A program made the position numbers and the translations under genes. Below the pieces are notes generated by a model that was not told the origin of the DNA, did no database searches, and was given only the letters and a program-made list of their open reading frames with translations. Positions 1 to 9,543 of a stretch of 64,000 bases of DNA are shown here, one piece after another. Origin of the DNA: Embleya sp045207785 (GTDB lineage Bacteria > Actinomycetota > Actinomycetes > Streptomycetales > Streptomycetaceae); assembly GCF_045207785.1 (NCBI RefSeq), contig NZ_CP108776.1, positions 4,464,001 to 4,528,000 on the forward strand. The letters run 5' to 3'. Position 1 is the stretch's first letter. Every line of letters begins with the position of its first letter.

Positions 1-77
1 AGAGCGCCCTTCGACAGGTCCCGGCGGAACGACACGGCGGCCGGGACACGGGGGCACGAATGAGGAGCGACGTTCCG

Positions 78-956
78 GTGAGTGACGATCGGCTGAGGCT
101 GATGGCGGTGCACGCGCACCCCGACGACGAGTCCAGCAAGGGTGCGGCCACCATGGCGCGCTATGTCGCCGAGGGGGCGGACGTCCTCGTCGCGACCTGT
201 ACCGGCGGCGAACGCGGCTCGGTGCTCAACCCCGCTCTCCAGGGCGATCCGGAGATCGAGGCGAACATCCACGAGGTGCGCCGCAAGGAGATGGACGCGG
301 CGCGCGAGATCCTCGGCGTCCGGCAGGCGTGGCTGGGCTGGGAGGACTCGGGACTGCCGGAGGGCGACCCGCTTCCGCCGCTGCCGGACGGGTGCTTCGC
401 GGTGCTCGACGTCGAGAAGGCGGCCGAGCCGCTGGTGCGGCTGATCCGCGAGTTCCGCCCGCACGTGATCACCACGTACGACGAGAACGGCGGCTACCCG
501 CACCCCGACCACATCCAGACGCACAAGATCACGATGGTGGCGTTCGACGCCGCGGGCGACCCGGACGCCTACCCGGACGCCGGCGAGCCGTGGCAGCCGC
601 TGAAGCTGTACTACAACCAGGGCATCTCGCGCGCGCGGATCGTCGCGCTGCACGAGGGCATGCTCGCGCGCGACCTGGAATCGCCCTACGGCGAGTGGCT
701 GGAGCGCTGGGGCGACCGCGACGAGCGCGACATCACCACGCGTATCCCGTGCGCCGACTGGTTCGAGACGCGCGATCGGGCGCTGATCGCGCACGCGACG
801 CAGGTCGACCCGGAGGGCTTCTGGTTCCGCGTCCCGATCTCCGTGCAGCGCGAGGTGTGGCCGACCGAGGACTACGAGCTGGTCCGTTCGCTGGTCGACA
901 CCGACCTGCCCGAGGACGACCTGTTCGCCGGCGTCCGGGTGGGCGCGAGCCGCTAG
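78..956 (+). CDS. mca: Mycothiol S-conjugate amidase
   Basis: Cytosolic zinc amidase that cleaves mycothiol S-conjugates of electrophiles and drugs, giving a mercapturate for export and GlcN-Ins for recycling. The product is 292 aa from GTG 78. The LmbE-family zinc motif AHPDDE lies about 12 residues in, followed by TGGERGS and the downstream metal/active-site motif YPHPDH. I prefer GTG 78 over ATG 60 because relatives as I remember them begin only a few residues before LRLMAVHAHPDDE, and GAGGAG lies upstream, though at a rather long spacing. The paralogue MshB is the main alternative, but the DENGGYPHPDH context and the length fit Mca better. A small membrane protein gene follows after a terminator-like hairpin. 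Confidence 0.93.
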   Translation: MSDDRLRLMAVHAHPDDESSKGAATMARYVAEGADVLVATCTGGERGSVLNPALQGDPEIEANIHEVRRKEMDAAREILGVRQAWLGWEDSGLPEGDPLPPLPDGCFAVLDVEKAAEPLVRLIREFRPHVITTYDENGGYPHPDHIQTHKITMVAFDAAGDPDAYPDAGEPWQPLKLYYNQGISRARIVALHEGMLARDLESPYGEWLERWGDRDERDITTRIPCADWFETRDRALIAHATQVDPEGFWFRVPISVQREVWPTEDYELVRSLVDTDLPEDDLFAGVRVGASR

Positions 957-996
957 GCCCTGTCCGGCGACAGGACCCAGCGCCGTGATCGACCCG

Positions 997-1033
997 ATCG
1001 AGGGTCCGGAGAGTGACTCTCCGGGCCCTCGAT
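997..1033 (+). terminator. Hairpin after mca
   Basis: A 17-pair stem (997-1013 with 1017-1033, one G-U pair) with a 3-nt loop lies 40 bases after the mca stop. There is no U-tract, as is usual in actinomycetes. It is probably the mca terminator. Confidence 0.6.
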
Positions 1034-1100
1034 GCATACGTGCCGCCGATCGGATGTCACTCTTGACCACAAGGGGTTCCGATCCAGGAGGTAGTTCGTC

Positions 1101-1334
1101 ATGACACCGCTCGCGATCCAGCTCGCGGTCGAGGAAAGCAAGGTCTCGCCGGGCCTGCTCGGGTTCCTGGTGGTCGCCGGGCTCGCGATCGCCACGTGGT
1201 TCCTCCTGAAGTCGATGAACAAGCAGCTCAAGCGGGTCGACTTCGAGGAAGACCGGAAGTCGACCGGTGCCGAGTCCGCCCGGGACGCCGACCAGGCGAA
1301 CCACAGGGAAGGCAACGGCGCGCCCGTCGCCTGA
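1101..1334 (+). CDS. Small single-pass membrane protein
   Basis: A 77-aa protein with one hydrophobic segment (about residues 16-36, SPGLLGFLVVAGLAIATWFL), followed by a basic stretch and a long charged, hydrophilic tail. This predicts one membrane helix with a cytoplasmic C-terminus. The AGGAGG at 1087-1092 is well placed for ATG 1101. I recall similar small proteins next to mca in streptomycetes, but the function is unknown and no enzymatic motif is visible. It is followed 37 bases later by a DUF255 protein and could be cotranscribed with it. Confidence 0.75.
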   Translation: MTPLAIQLAVEESKVSPGLLGFLVVAGLAIATWFLLKSMNKQLKRVDFEEDRKSTGAESARDADQANHREGNGAPVA

Positions 1335-1371
1335 GCGGCCTCGTCGGAGTCCGTCCTGCGAGGATGGGCGC

Positions 1372-3435
1372 ATGTCGAACCGTCTCGCCGGATCCACGTC
1401 GCCCTACCTGCTCCAGCACGTCGACAATCCCGTCGACTGGTGGCCGTGGGGTTCGGATGCCTTCGCGGAGGCCCGGCGCCGTGATGTCCCGATCCTGTTG
1501 AGCATCGGCTACAGCGCGTGCCACTGGTGTCACGTGATGGCCCACGAGTCCTTCGAGGACGAGGCCACCGCCGCGATCATCAACGAGGGCTTCGTCGCGA
1601 TCAAGGTCGACCGCGAGGAGCGCCCCGACGTGGACGCGGTCTACATGGAGGCCACGGTCGCGATGAACAACGGCCAGGGCGGGTGGCCGATGACCGTGTT
1701 CGCGACGCCCGACGGCGAGCCGTTCCACTGCGGCACCTACTACCCGGCCGAGGCACGCCGCGGGATGCACTCGTTCCGCCAGCTCATGCACGCGGTCAAG
1801 GTCGCGTGGAAGGACCGCAACGACGAGGTGCGCCGCACCGGCACCCAGATCGCCGCCTCGCTCGCCGCTCCGCGCGAGCTGCACACCGACGGCGCCCCGC
1901 CGAACGCCGAGGACCTCGACCTCGCGCTGGCCCGGCTCGCGCGCGACTACGACGTCGCGAACGGCGGCTTCGGCCACGCGCCCAAGTTCCCGCCGTCGAT
2001 GGTGCTCGAGTTCCTGCTCCGCCACCACGCCAGGACCGAGTCCGAGACGGCCCTGGAGATCGCGCAGAACACCTGCGAGGCGATGGCCCGCGGCGGCATC
2101 TACGACCAACTCGGCGGCGGCTTCGCGCGCTACTCGGTGGACGCCGGGTGGGTGGTGCCGCACTTCGAGAAGATGCTCTACGACAACGCCCAGCTGATCC
2201 GGGTGTACACGCACCTGTGGCGCTCGACCGGGAGCGAGTTCGCCCGTCGGATCGCGTTGGAGACGGCCGACTTCCTGGTCCGCGAACTGCGGACCCCCGA
2301 GGGCGCGTTCGCGTCGGCGCTCGACGCGGACAGCGCGGACGCCGAGGGGCACTCGGTGGAGGGCGCGTTCTACGCCTGGACGCCCGCCGAGCTGACCGAG
2401 GTGCTCGGCGCCGAGGACGGCGCGTGGGCGGCCGGGGTGTTCGCGGTGACCGAGGAAGGCACCTTCGAGCACGGGAAGTCGGTGCTGCGACTGCTCGACG
2501 ACCCCGAGGACGTCGAGCGCTTCGAGACGGTCCGGGACCGGCTGCTGGCCGCGCGCGAGGAGCGGCCCCGCCCCGGGCGCGATGACAAGATCGTGGCCGC
2601 GTGGAACGGGCTCGCGATCGCCGCCCTGGCCGAGGCCGGCACCCTGTTCTCCCGCCCCGACCTGCTCGACGCCGCGCTCGCGGCGGCCGACCTGCTGCTG
2701 GCCGTGCATCTGGGCGGCGACGAGGACGACGAGCTGGGCGACCGGCTCGTGCGCACCTCGCGTGACGGCCGGCCGGGCCCCAACGCGGGGGTCCTGGAGG
2801 ACTACGCGGACGTCGCCGAGGGCTTCCTCGCGCTGTACGCGGTGACCTCGGACGACGCTTGGCTGACCTTCGCCGGCGTGCTCCTGGACGTCGTACTCGG
2901 GCATTTCGTGGACGAGGACGGCGCGCTCTACGACACCGCCGACGACGCCGAGGAACTGTTCCGCCGGCCGCAGGACCCGACCGACGGGGTCACCCCGTCC
3001 GGCTGGACCGGCGCGGCCGGCGCGCTCCTCGGCTACGCGGCGCACCTGGGCTTGGTCGACCACCGCGAGGCGGCCGGGCGCGCGCTCGGCCTGGTGCGGG
3101 TGCTCGCGGCCCAGTCGCCGCGCAGCATCGGGTGGGGCCTGGCGGTCGCCGAGGCGTGGGCGGACGGGCCGCGCGAGATCGCGGTGGTCGGCTCGCGCGA
3201 GGACGACGCGACCTGGGCGCTCTACCTGACCGCGCTGATGTCCACCGCCCCCGGCGCGGTGGTCGCGATGGGCGACCCGACCGACGAGTCGCCGATGCCG
3301 CTGCTGCGCGACCGACCGCTGGTGGGCGGCCGGCCGGCGGCGTACGTGTGTCGGCACTTCACCTGCGACGCCCCGGTGACCGATCCGGAGGAGCTGGCCC
3401 GGCAGGTGCTCGCCAAGGCCGTGGCCAAGGCCTGA
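1372..3435 (+). CDS. Thioredoxin-fold DUF255 (YyaL/SSP411-type) protein
   Basis: A 687-aa cytosolic protein of the YyaL/spermatogenesis-associated-20 family. The N-terminus carries the family signature NRLAGSTSPYLLQH and NPVDWWPWG, then a thioredoxin-like domain with a CHWCHVM redox motif (about residues 43-49). The rest is a six-hairpin glycosidase-like alpha/alpha barrel (GGIYDQLGGGFARYSVD, VPHFEKMLYDNAQL, DDKIVAAWNGLAI). The reaction is not established; redox or sugar-epimerase-like roles have been proposed for the family. The start is ATG 1372, just before the conserved N-terminal motif. It converges on the TetR gene with only 7 bases between the stop codons. Confidence 0.9.
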   Translation: MSNRLAGSTSPYLLQHVDNPVDWWPWGSDAFAEARRRDVPILLSIGYSACHWCHVMAHESFEDEATAAIINEGFVAIKVDREERPDVDAVYMEATVAMNNGQGGWPMTVFATPDGEPFHCGTYYPAEARRGMHSFRQLMHAVKVAWKDRNDEVRRTGTQIAASLAAPRELHTDGAPPNAEDLDLALARLARDYDVANGGFGHAPKFPPSMVLEFLLRHHARTESETALEIAQNTCEAMARGGIYDQLGGGFARYSVDAGWVVPHFEKMLYDNAQLIRVYTHLWRSTGSEFARRIALETADFLVRELRTPEGAFASALDADSADAEGHSVEGAFYAWTPAELTEVLGAEDGAWAAGVFAVTEEGTFEHGKSVLRLLDDPEDVERFETVRDRLLAAREERPRPGRDDKIVAAWNGLAIAALAEAGTLFSRPDLLDAALAAADLLLAVHLGGDEDDELGDRLVRTSRDGRPGPNAGVLEDYADVAEGFLALYAVTSDDAWLTFAGVLLDVVLGHFVDEDGALYDTADDAEELFRRPQDPTDGVTPSGWTGAAGALLGYAAHLGLVDHREAAGRALGLVRVLAAQSPRSIGWGLAVAEAWADGPREIAVVGSREDDATWALYLTALMSTAPGAVVAMGDPTDESPMPLLRDRPLVGGRPAAYVCRHFTCDAPVTDPEELARQVLAKAVAKA

Positions 3436-3442
3436 AGCCGGG

Positions 3443-4075
3443 TCAGGGGCTGTCCCGCAGCCCCTTCTCCAGGTAGCCCAGGGCCCGGTCGATCAACGCG
3501 ACCGGGTCCTCGGCGCAGCCGCCCTCGGCCCATCTGGCCATCGACTCCGCCATCGCGCCGTTGATCGCGGAGGCGGCCACCCGCAGTTCGAAGTCGTTCA
3601 CCGCGCGCCCGGACCGCTCGGCGAAGGCCGTGGCGATCAGCGTCCAGGACTGCATCTGCTGGTCGTACGATCGCCGCCGCAGCGCCGGCACGCTCAGCAT
3701 CAGCGTCATCCGGGTGGCCAGCTCCTCGCGGTCCTCGCGCATGACCTCGCGCATGGCGTTCATGACACCCGTCCGCACGATTCGGACCAGACTCGTGCCC
3801 TCCGGCGCGGAACGCAGCGCCTCCACGAGCAGCGGGTCGTACTCGTCGGTGAGCACCACGTCCTCCTTGCTCGGGAAGTAGCGGAAGAAGGTGCTCGGCG
3901 AGATCTCGGCGGCCTCGGCGATCTGGTCCACGGTCGTGGCGTCGTAGCCGTGCTCGCGGAAGAGCCGGTACGCCTCGCGACGGATCGCCTGGCGGGTCTT
4001 GATCTTCTTCCGCTCGCGCAGCCCCACGGGGGAGGCGGCCGAGTCAGGAATGGAGGGCTGCTCCTGCGCGGTCAT
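3443..4075 (-). CDS. TetR-family regulator of the adjacent MFS pump
   Basis: A 210-aa repressor-type protein. The N-terminal helix-turn-helix (about residues 25-70: AYRLFREHGYDATTVDQIAEAAEISPSTFFRYFPSKED) is a textbook TetR domain, and the C-terminal ligand-binding half is AcrR-like. Its start lies 32 bases inside the end of the MFS gene (4044-5657), so the two are in one leftward operon with translational overlap. The pump and its own regulator are therefore probably co-expressed and autoregulated. The inducer cannot be deduced. Confidence 0.9.
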   Translation of the reverse strand: MTAQEQPSIPDSAASPVGLRERKKIKTRQAIRREAYRLFREHGYDATTVDQIAEAAEISPSTFFRYFPSKEDVVLTDEYDPLLVEALRSAPEGTSLVRIVRTGVMNAMREVMREDREELATRMTLMLSVPALRRRSYDQQMQSWTLIATAFAERSGRAVNDFELRVAASAINGAMAESMARWAEGGCAEDPVALIDRALGYLEKGLRDSP

Positions 4076-5657
4076 GCCCCGATTCTCCCGCTCCGTTCGT
4101 CGGGTCCGCCGGCACCTCCACCGGCACGGTGCGCCGCGGCAGGAAGATCGCCACCGCGACGGCGACCACGATCGCCGCGACGCCGCAGATCAGCAGGCTC
4201 ACGTTCATCCCGTGCACGAACGCCTCCCGGGCCGAGTCGAGGAGCGCGTCGTCCCCGCTTCGCGTCGCCGCCTTGGCCGCGCCGCCGATCGAGTCGCGTG
4301 CCGCGTCGCGGACCTCGTCCGAGCGCCCGCTCGTGTCGATCCGGTCCAGGTAGGCGGACGCGAGCACGCTGCCCAGGATGGCGACCCCGAGCGCGCCCGC
4401 GACCTGCCGCAGGGTCTGTACCAGGGCGGAGCCCATCCCGGTGCGCTCCGGCGCCAGGTTGGCCATCACCGCGTCCATCGCCGGCACCAGCGAGAGGCCG
4501 AGCCCGAGCCCGCTCACGGTGAGCCAGGCGGCCGTCCACCCGTACCCGTCGTGCACCGAGCCGGTCGCGCCCATCAGCAGCCCGCCGCCGAGCACGAACA
4601 ACCCGGTCGGGATGAGCACCTTGTAGCCGAACCGCGGCGCCAGCCTGCCGCTCGCCAGCGACGTCGCGAACAGCCCGCCCAGCAGCGGCAGCAGCCGCAG
4701 GCCGGTGCCGAACGCGTCGTGCCCGTCGACGCCCTGGAGCCGCTGCGGGACCAGGAACAGCACGCCGGCTATCGCGAAGGAGGGCACGAGGGCGGCGACC
4801 GTGCCCCAGAGGAAGTTGCCGTCCCGGAACAGCCCGAAGTCGATCATCGGCCGTCGCGACCGGACCTCGCGCAGCACCACGCCCGCGATCAGCAGCGCGG
4901 CCGCGCCGAACAGGGCCAGGACCCGAGGATCGCCCCAACCGCGCTCGGGCGCCTCGATCACCGCGAACACCAGCACGGTCAGCCCCGCGACCACCATCGT
5001 CGTCACCCCCACGTCGATCCCGGGCGCGTCGGCGGACCGCGAGCTCGGCAGCAGGAACCCGCACACGAGCAGCGCGAGACCGACCATCGGGATGTTGAGC
5101 AGGAACACCGAGCCCCACCAGAAGTGCTCGAGCAGCCAGCCCCCGAGGATCGGGCCCAGCGGGATGCCCAGGGCCGTGCTCGCGGCCCAGACCGAGATCG
5201 CCTTGCCGCGCTCCGCGGGCGGGAACAGCGACGGCAGGATCGACAGCGACAGCGGCATGATGAACGCCGCGCCGATCCCCATCAGCGCGCGGGCCGCGAT
5301 CACCCCGTCGACCGAGTCGACCAGCGAGCCGACCACCGAGCCGACCCCGAATACCGCGAGCCCCACCAGCAGGAAGCGCCGCCGCCCGTAGCGGTCGCCG
5401 ATCAGTCCGGCCGGGAGCATGCCGGCCGCGAACACCACGATGTACGAGTCGGCGATCCACTGGAGATCGCCCGTGGTCGCCCCGAGCTGATCGCTCATGG
5501 TCGGCATCGCCACGTTGATGATCGTGGTGTCGAGGCCGACCACGAGCAGCCCGACCACCAGCGCCGCCAGCGCCCACCATCGCCTCGGGTCGGGCGGCGC
5601 ATCCGCCTCCGACGCCCGGTCCGTTCCCGCGCTCGCGCTCCCGCTCGCCCCAGTCAT
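4044..5657 (-). CDS. MFS drug/H+ antiporter, DHA2 (14-TM) family
   Basis: A 537-aa inner-membrane exporter with about 14 predicted helices. DHA2 landmarks are VGLDTTIINVAMPTM in TM1, the DRYGRRR loop motif between TM2 and TM3, and antiporter motif C-like GIPLGPILGGWLL in TM5. It probably exports hydrophobic or cationic toxicants. The start ATG 5657 has GGAG 5 bases upstream. It heads an operon with the TetR gene, whose start it overlaps. The upstream region (5658-5770) is AT-rich for this genome and probably carries the promoter and operator; TTTGAG and CTCAAA half-sites are present but too short to assign. Confidence 0.9.
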   Translation of the reverse strand: MTGASGSASAGTDRASEADAPPDPRRWWALAALVVGLLVVGLDTTIINVAMPTMSDQLGATTGDLQWIADSYIVVFAAGMLPAGLIGDRYGRRRFLLVGLAVFGVGSVVGSLVDSVDGVIAARALMGIGAAFIMPLSLSILPSLFPPAERGKAISVWAASTALGIPLGPILGGWLLEHFWWGSVFLLNIPMVGLALLVCGFLLPSSRSADAPGIDVGVTTMVVAGLTVLVFAVIEAPERGWGDPRVLALFGAAALLIAGVVLREVRSRRPMIDFGLFRDGNFLWGTVAALVPSFAIAGVLFLVPQRLQGVDGHDAFGTGLRLLPLLGGLFATSLASGRLAPRFGYKVLIPTGLFVLGGGLLMGATGSVHDGYGWTAAWLTVSGLGLGLSLVPAMDAVMANLAPERTGMGSALVQTLRQVAGALGVAILGSVLASAYLDRIDTSGRSDEVRDAARDSIGGAAKAATRSGDDALLDSAREAFVHGMNVSLLICGVAAIVVAVAVAIFLPRRTVPVEVPADPTNGAGESGHDRAGAALHS

Positions 5658-5770
5658 GACATCTCCAGTCGTTTGAGTGCTGCCACCTTATGACAGTAGC
5701 TCTCAAAATCTAGAGACGGTCAAGATATTCGGCAAAGGGCGCCCAAAGAACGGGGGAAAATCCGGAAAAG

Positions 5771-5812
5771 CCCGAAGGCCCGCGACTCCTCTCGGAGCCG
5801 CGGGCCTTCGGG
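5771..5812 (-). terminator. Hairpin after the hemolysin III gene
   Basis: A 14-bp perfect stem (5771-5784 with 5799-5812) with an inner stem lies just beyond the hemolysin III stop. It is a likely intrinsic-type terminator without a U-tract. Confidence 0.7.
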
Positions 5813-5832
5813 TCGATGTGGGGGTGAACGGA

Positions 5833-6498
5833 TCAGCCGAGCGCCACCAGGGCGACGGCCACGAAGTGGCTCGCGAACGCGAGCAGCGTGAAGGCGTGGA
5901 AGACCTCGTGGAAGCCGAACCACTGCGGCGACGGGTTCGGCCGCTTGATCCCGTAGACCACCGCGCCGAGGCTGTAGAGCACCCCGCCGACGATCACCAG
6001 GACCACCACCGCGACGCCGCCCTCGCGCATGAACTCGGGCAGGTAGAACACCGCGGCCCAGCCGAGCGCGACGTAGATCGGGGTGTAGAGCCAGCGCGGC
6101 GCGCCGATCCAGAAGACCCGGAAACCGATCCCGGCGAGTGCCCCGATCCACACCACCCACAGCAGGATCTGATCGCTTTTGCCCAACAAAAGGATGGTGA
6201 GCGGGGTGTATGTGCCCGCGATGATCAGGAAGATGTTGGCGTGATCGAGCCGGCGCAGGACCGCCTCGCCGCGGGGTCCCCAGTTGCCGCGGTGGTAGAT
6301 CCCGGACGTGCCGAAGAGCATCGCCGCGGTGAGCGCGAACACGCCGCACGCGATGCGGGACTTGGTGTCCCCGGCCAGGGCGACGAGAACTATGCCCGCG
6401 GCCACGGCGAGGGGGAATGTCCCCGCGTGGATCCATCCGCGCAGCTTGGGTTTGATGGGCGTCAAGGGCGCCGTCAAGGCGTGCGCGTCCACACTCAT
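5833..6498 (-). CDS. Hemolysin III / PAQR-family membrane protein
   Basis: A 221-aa seven-helix membrane protein of the HlyIII/YqfA group (PAQR superfamily). Conserved metal-binding-type positions are visible: GIYHRGNW near TM3, RLDHANIFLIIAGTYTP in the centre, and FHEVFH near the C-terminus. PAQR relatives are linked to membrane homeostasis and ceramidase-like hydrolysis; haemolysis itself is not implied. The reading frame is open further upstream, but MSVDAHALTAP at 6498 is the natural start before the first conserved region. It is divergent from the PEP carboxykinase gene across a 245-bp intergenic region that should hold both promoters. Confidence 0.88.
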   Translation of the reverse strand: MSVDAHALTAPLTPIKPKLRGWIHAGTFPLAVAAGIVLVALAGDTKSRIACGVFALTAAMLFGTSGIYHRGNWGPRGEAVLRRLDHANIFLIIAGTYTPLTILLLGKSDQILLWVVWIGALAGIGFRVFWIGAPRWLYTPIYVALGWAAVFYLPEFMREGGVAVVVLVIVGGVLYSLGAVVYGIKRPNPSPQWFGFHEVFHAFTLLAFASHFVAVALVALG

Positions 6499-6743
6499 GG
6501 GGCCGAGTGTACTTACGCGGACGTAGGTTACTGGTTGGTATGAAGTGAAACGCATCACGGGAGATCTTGTCCCGGAGGGGCGCGAAACCGCACGTCTTTG
6601 GGGTTTTCGGTCCGGTACGGGGCACAACTTCCAGGTGGGGACCTGTCCCGGGCGGTTCCGCGCCCGGCCGACCGGATAAAATCCCCGCAACCCTCAACCC
6701 CGACGCCGGGGACTCGCCGTCCCAGGCGCGAAATGGAGCGATC

Positions 6744-8546
6744 GTGGCCAACGAGGTCCCGACGAAACACAGGCAGCTGCTCGACTGGGTGAGCGAGATC
6801 GCCCAGCTCACCCAGCCCGACCGAATCGAATGGTGTGACGGTTCGGAAGAGGAGTACCAGCGCCTCGCCGACCTCCTCGTCGAGAAGGGCACCTTCAGGA
6901 AGCTCGACGAGAACAAGCGCCCCAACAGCTACTACGCGACCTCCGACCCTCGGGACGTCGCGCGAGTCGAGGACCGGACCTACATCTGCTCCGAGAAGGA
7001 GCAGGACGCGGGTCCGACCAACAACTGGATAGCCCCCGCGGAGATGCGCACCAAGCTCGGCGGCCTGTTCGCCGGCTCGATGCGCGGTCGCACGATGTAC
7101 GTCGTGCCGTTCTGCATGGGTCCCGTCGGTTCGCCGCTGTCCGCCTACGGCGTGGAGATCACCGACTCCGCGTACGTGGCGGTCTCGATGCGCACGATGA
7201 CGCGGATGGGCCAGGCGGTCCTGGACTTCCTCGGTACGGACGGCGAGTTCGTCAAGGCCGTGCACACCCTCGGGGCCCCGCTCGCCGAGGGCGAGGCGGA
7301 CGTGCCGTGGCCGTGCAACACCGAGAAGTACATCACGCACTTCCCCGAGGACCGGGAGATCTGGTCCTACGGCTCGGGCTACGGCGGCAACGCCCTGCTC
7401 GGCAAGAAGTGCTACGCGCTCCGGATCGCGTCGGTCATGGCGCGCGACGAGGGCTGGATGGCCGAGCACATGCTGATCCTGAAGCTCACGCCTCCCTCGG
7501 GCGCCGAGCCGAAGTTCATCGCCGCCGCCTTCCCCTCCGCGTGTGGCAAGACCAACCTCGCGATGCTCCAGCCGACCATTCCGGGCTGGAAGGTCGAGAC
7601 CGTCGGCGACGACATCGCGTGGATGCGGTTCGGCGAGGACGGCCGGCTGTACGCGATCAACCCCGAGGCGGGCTTCTTCGGGGTCGCGCCGGGCACCGGC
7701 GAGCACACCAACGCCAACGCGATGAAGACCATGTGGGGCAACTCGGTCTTCACCAACGTGGCGCTCACCGACGACAACGACGTCTGGTGGGAGGGCATGA
7801 CCGAGGACAAGCCCGCGCACCTGATCGACTGGAAGGGCAACGACTGGACTCCCGAGTCCGACACCCCCGCTGCCCACCCGAACGCGCGCTTCACCGTCCC
7901 GGCCGCCCAGTGCCCGACGATCGCCCCCGAGTGGGAGGACCCGAAGGGCGTGCCGATCTCGGCCATCCTCTTCGGCGGCCGTCGGGCGAGTGCCGTGCCG
8001 CTGGTGACCGAGTCCTTCGACTGGCAGCACGGCGTGTTCCTCGGCGCGAACGTGGCGTCGGAGAAGACCGCGGCCGCCGAGGGCACGGTCGGCGAGCTGC
8101 GCCGTGACCCGTTCGCCATGCTGCCGTTCTGCGGCTACAACATGGGCGACTACATGGCGCACTGGCTGGACATCGGCCAGGCCACGTCGGCGGACAAGCT
8201 CCCGAAGATCTACTACGTGAACTGGTTCCGCAAGGACGCGGACGGCAAGTTCGTGTGGCCCGGCTTCGGCGAGAACAGCCGCGTGCTCAAGTGGATCGTC
8301 GAGCGCCTCGAAGGGCTCGCCGACGGCGTGGACTCCCCGATCGGCGTACTGCCGACGCGCGAGTCCCTGGACCTCAAGGGCCTGGACCTCACCGACGCGG
8401 AACTGGACCTGCTCCTGACCGTGGACCGCGAGATCTGGAAGCAGGAGGCCGCGTTGGTCCCCGAGCACCTGGAGAAGTTCGGCTCGCACACCCCGCAGGG
8501 ACTGTGGGACGAGTACAACAAGCTGGTCGCGCGGCTCCAGGGCTGA
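6744..8546 (+). CDS. pckG: Phosphoenolpyruvate carboxykinase (GTP)
   Basis: A 600-aa cytosolic gluconeogenic enzyme converting oxaloacetate and GTP to PEP, CO2 and GDP. Family marks include the substrate loop MRGRTMYVVPFCMGP, the P-loop FPSACGKTNLAML with the catalytic cysteine, the metal-binding VGDDIAWM, and NPEAGFFGVAPGT. The size matches GTP-type enzymes rather than the ATP-type. I chose GTG 6744 (GGAG 5 bases upstream) over the much longer open frame from 6567, because the extra 59 residues are low-complexity and unlike the family. The 5' leader carries GC-rich inverted segments around 6620-6680. A strong hairpin follows the gene. Confidence 0.97.
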   Translation: MANEVPTKHRQLLDWVSEIAQLTQPDRIEWCDGSEEEYQRLADLLVEKGTFRKLDENKRPNSYYATSDPRDVARVEDRTYICSEKEQDAGPTNNWIAPAEMRTKLGGLFAGSMRGRTMYVVPFCMGPVGSPLSAYGVEITDSAYVAVSMRTMTRMGQAVLDFLGTDGEFVKAVHTLGAPLAEGEADVPWPCNTEKYITHFPEDREIWSYGSGYGGNALLGKKCYALRIASVMARDEGWMAEHMLILKLTPPSGAEPKFIAAAFPSACGKTNLAMLQPTIPGWKVETVGDDIAWMRFGEDGRLYAINPEAGFFGVAPGTGEHTNANAMKTMWGNSVFTNVALTDDNDVWWEGMTEDKPAHLIDWKGNDWTPESDTPAAHPNARFTVPAAQCPTIAPEWEDPKGVPISAILFGGRRASAVPLVTESFDWQHGVFLGANVASEKTAAAEGTVGELRRDPFAMLPFCGYNMGDYMAHWLDIGQATSADKLPKIYYVNWFRKDADGKFVWPGFGENSRVLKWIVERLEGLADGVDSPIGVLPTRESLDLKGLDLTDAELDLLLTVDREIWKQEAALVPEHLEKFGSHTPQGLWDEYNKLVARLQG

Positions 8547-8578
8547 GCTGACTCGGCGTCAAAATACCGGTACGCTCC

Positions 8579-8608
8579 GGGCCCGGCGGGATCTCTCCCG
8601 CCGGGCCC
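8579..8608 (+). terminator. Terminator after pckG
   Basis: A perfect 13-bp GC-rich stem (8579-8591 with 8596-8608) with a TCTC loop, 32 bases after the pckG stop. Confidence 0.8.
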
Positions 8609-8775
8609 TCGGCGTTCCGGAATGCCGCCCTCGGGACGAGTGCGCGTCACTGCGACGCGCCGTCCGCGAGCCGACCTTCACCGCATCTTCACGCCCGCCC
8701 TCCGCCGCGTGATTCCGAGCCGGTGTCGGACGGGAGTAGGGTTTTCGGCGCGGGTGATCACGGACGGAGGAGCAG

Positions 8776-9543
8776 GTGGACATGGGCCTGCGGGACCTCG
8801 CATACGGCGCGTACGGAAAGCGCATCGAGGCATCGCTCGACCGTACGGTGATACCGCGTCACGTCGGCGTCATCCTGGACGGCAACCGCCGCTGGGCGAA
8901 GGCGTACGGCGCACAGGTGGCCGAGGGGCATCGCAAGGGCGCCGACAAGATCCACGAACTTCTCGGCTGGTGCGACGAGGTCGGCGTCGAGGTCGTGACG
9001 CTGTGGCTGCTGTCCACGGACAACCTCAATCGGCCGCCGGAGGAACTGGCCGATCTGATGGTGATCATCGAGAACGCGGTCCAGGACCTGGCCGCCGCGC
9101 GCCGGTGGCGGGTGCACCCGGTCGGCGCACTCGACCTGCTGCCCGAACACACGCGCGAGGTGCTCAAGCGCTCCGAGGCCGAGACCGCGGACCTGGACGG
9201 CGTCTTCGTCAACGTCGCCGTCGGATACGGCGGTCGGCACGAGATCGCCGACGCGGTCCGCTCGCTGCTCCAGGAGCACGCCAGCCGCGGCACCTCGATC
9301 GAGGAGCTCGCCGAGGTGCTGGACGTGGAGCACATCGCCGAGCACCTCTACACCCGCGGCCAGCCCGATCCCGATCTGGTCATTCGAACATCGGGTGAAC
9401 AGCGGCTGTCCGGTTTCCTGCTGTGGCAGAGCGCGCATTCCGAGTTCTACTTCTGCGAAGCCTTCTGGCCGGACTTCCGAAAAGTCGACTTTCTCCGGGC
9501 GCTGCGCGACTACTCGGCCCGGCATCGCCGCTACGGAGCCTGA
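8776..9543 (+). CDS. cis-Prenyltransferase (isoprenyl diphosphate synthase, UppS family)
   Basis: A 255-aa enzyme that condenses isopentenyl diphosphate units in Z configuration to make polyprenyl diphosphates, the carrier lipids for cell-wall synthesis. Family regions are clear: GVILDGNRRWAK with the catalytic Asp (about residue 35), TLWLLSTDNLNRP, YGGRHEIADAV, and the C-terminal RTSGEQRLSGFLLWQSAHSE and FWPDF blocks. Actinomycetes usually have a long-chain (UppS) and a short-chain (Z-FPP-type) enzyme; sequence alone does not settle which this is, so no symbol is given. GGAGGAG at 8765-8771 supports GTG 8776; ATG 8782 is a near alternative. Confidence 0.92.
   Translation: MDMGLRDLAYGAYGKRIEASLDRTVIPRHVGVILDGNRRWAKAYGAQVAEGHRKGADKIHELLGWCDEVGVEVVTLWLLSTDNLNRPPEELADLMVIIENAVQDLAAARRWRVHPVGALDLLPEHTREVLKRSEAETADLDGVFVNVAVGYGGRHEIADAVRSLLQEHASRGTSIEELAEVLDVEHIAEHLYTRGQPDPDLVIRTSGEQRLSGFLLWQSAHSEFYFCEAFWPDFRKVDFLRALRDYSARHRRYGA

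Noticed and set aside
5658..5720. Operator of the TetR/MFS pair (TTTGAG/CTCAAA half-sites)
   Set aside because: The arms are only six bases with a long spacer, too weak to assign.
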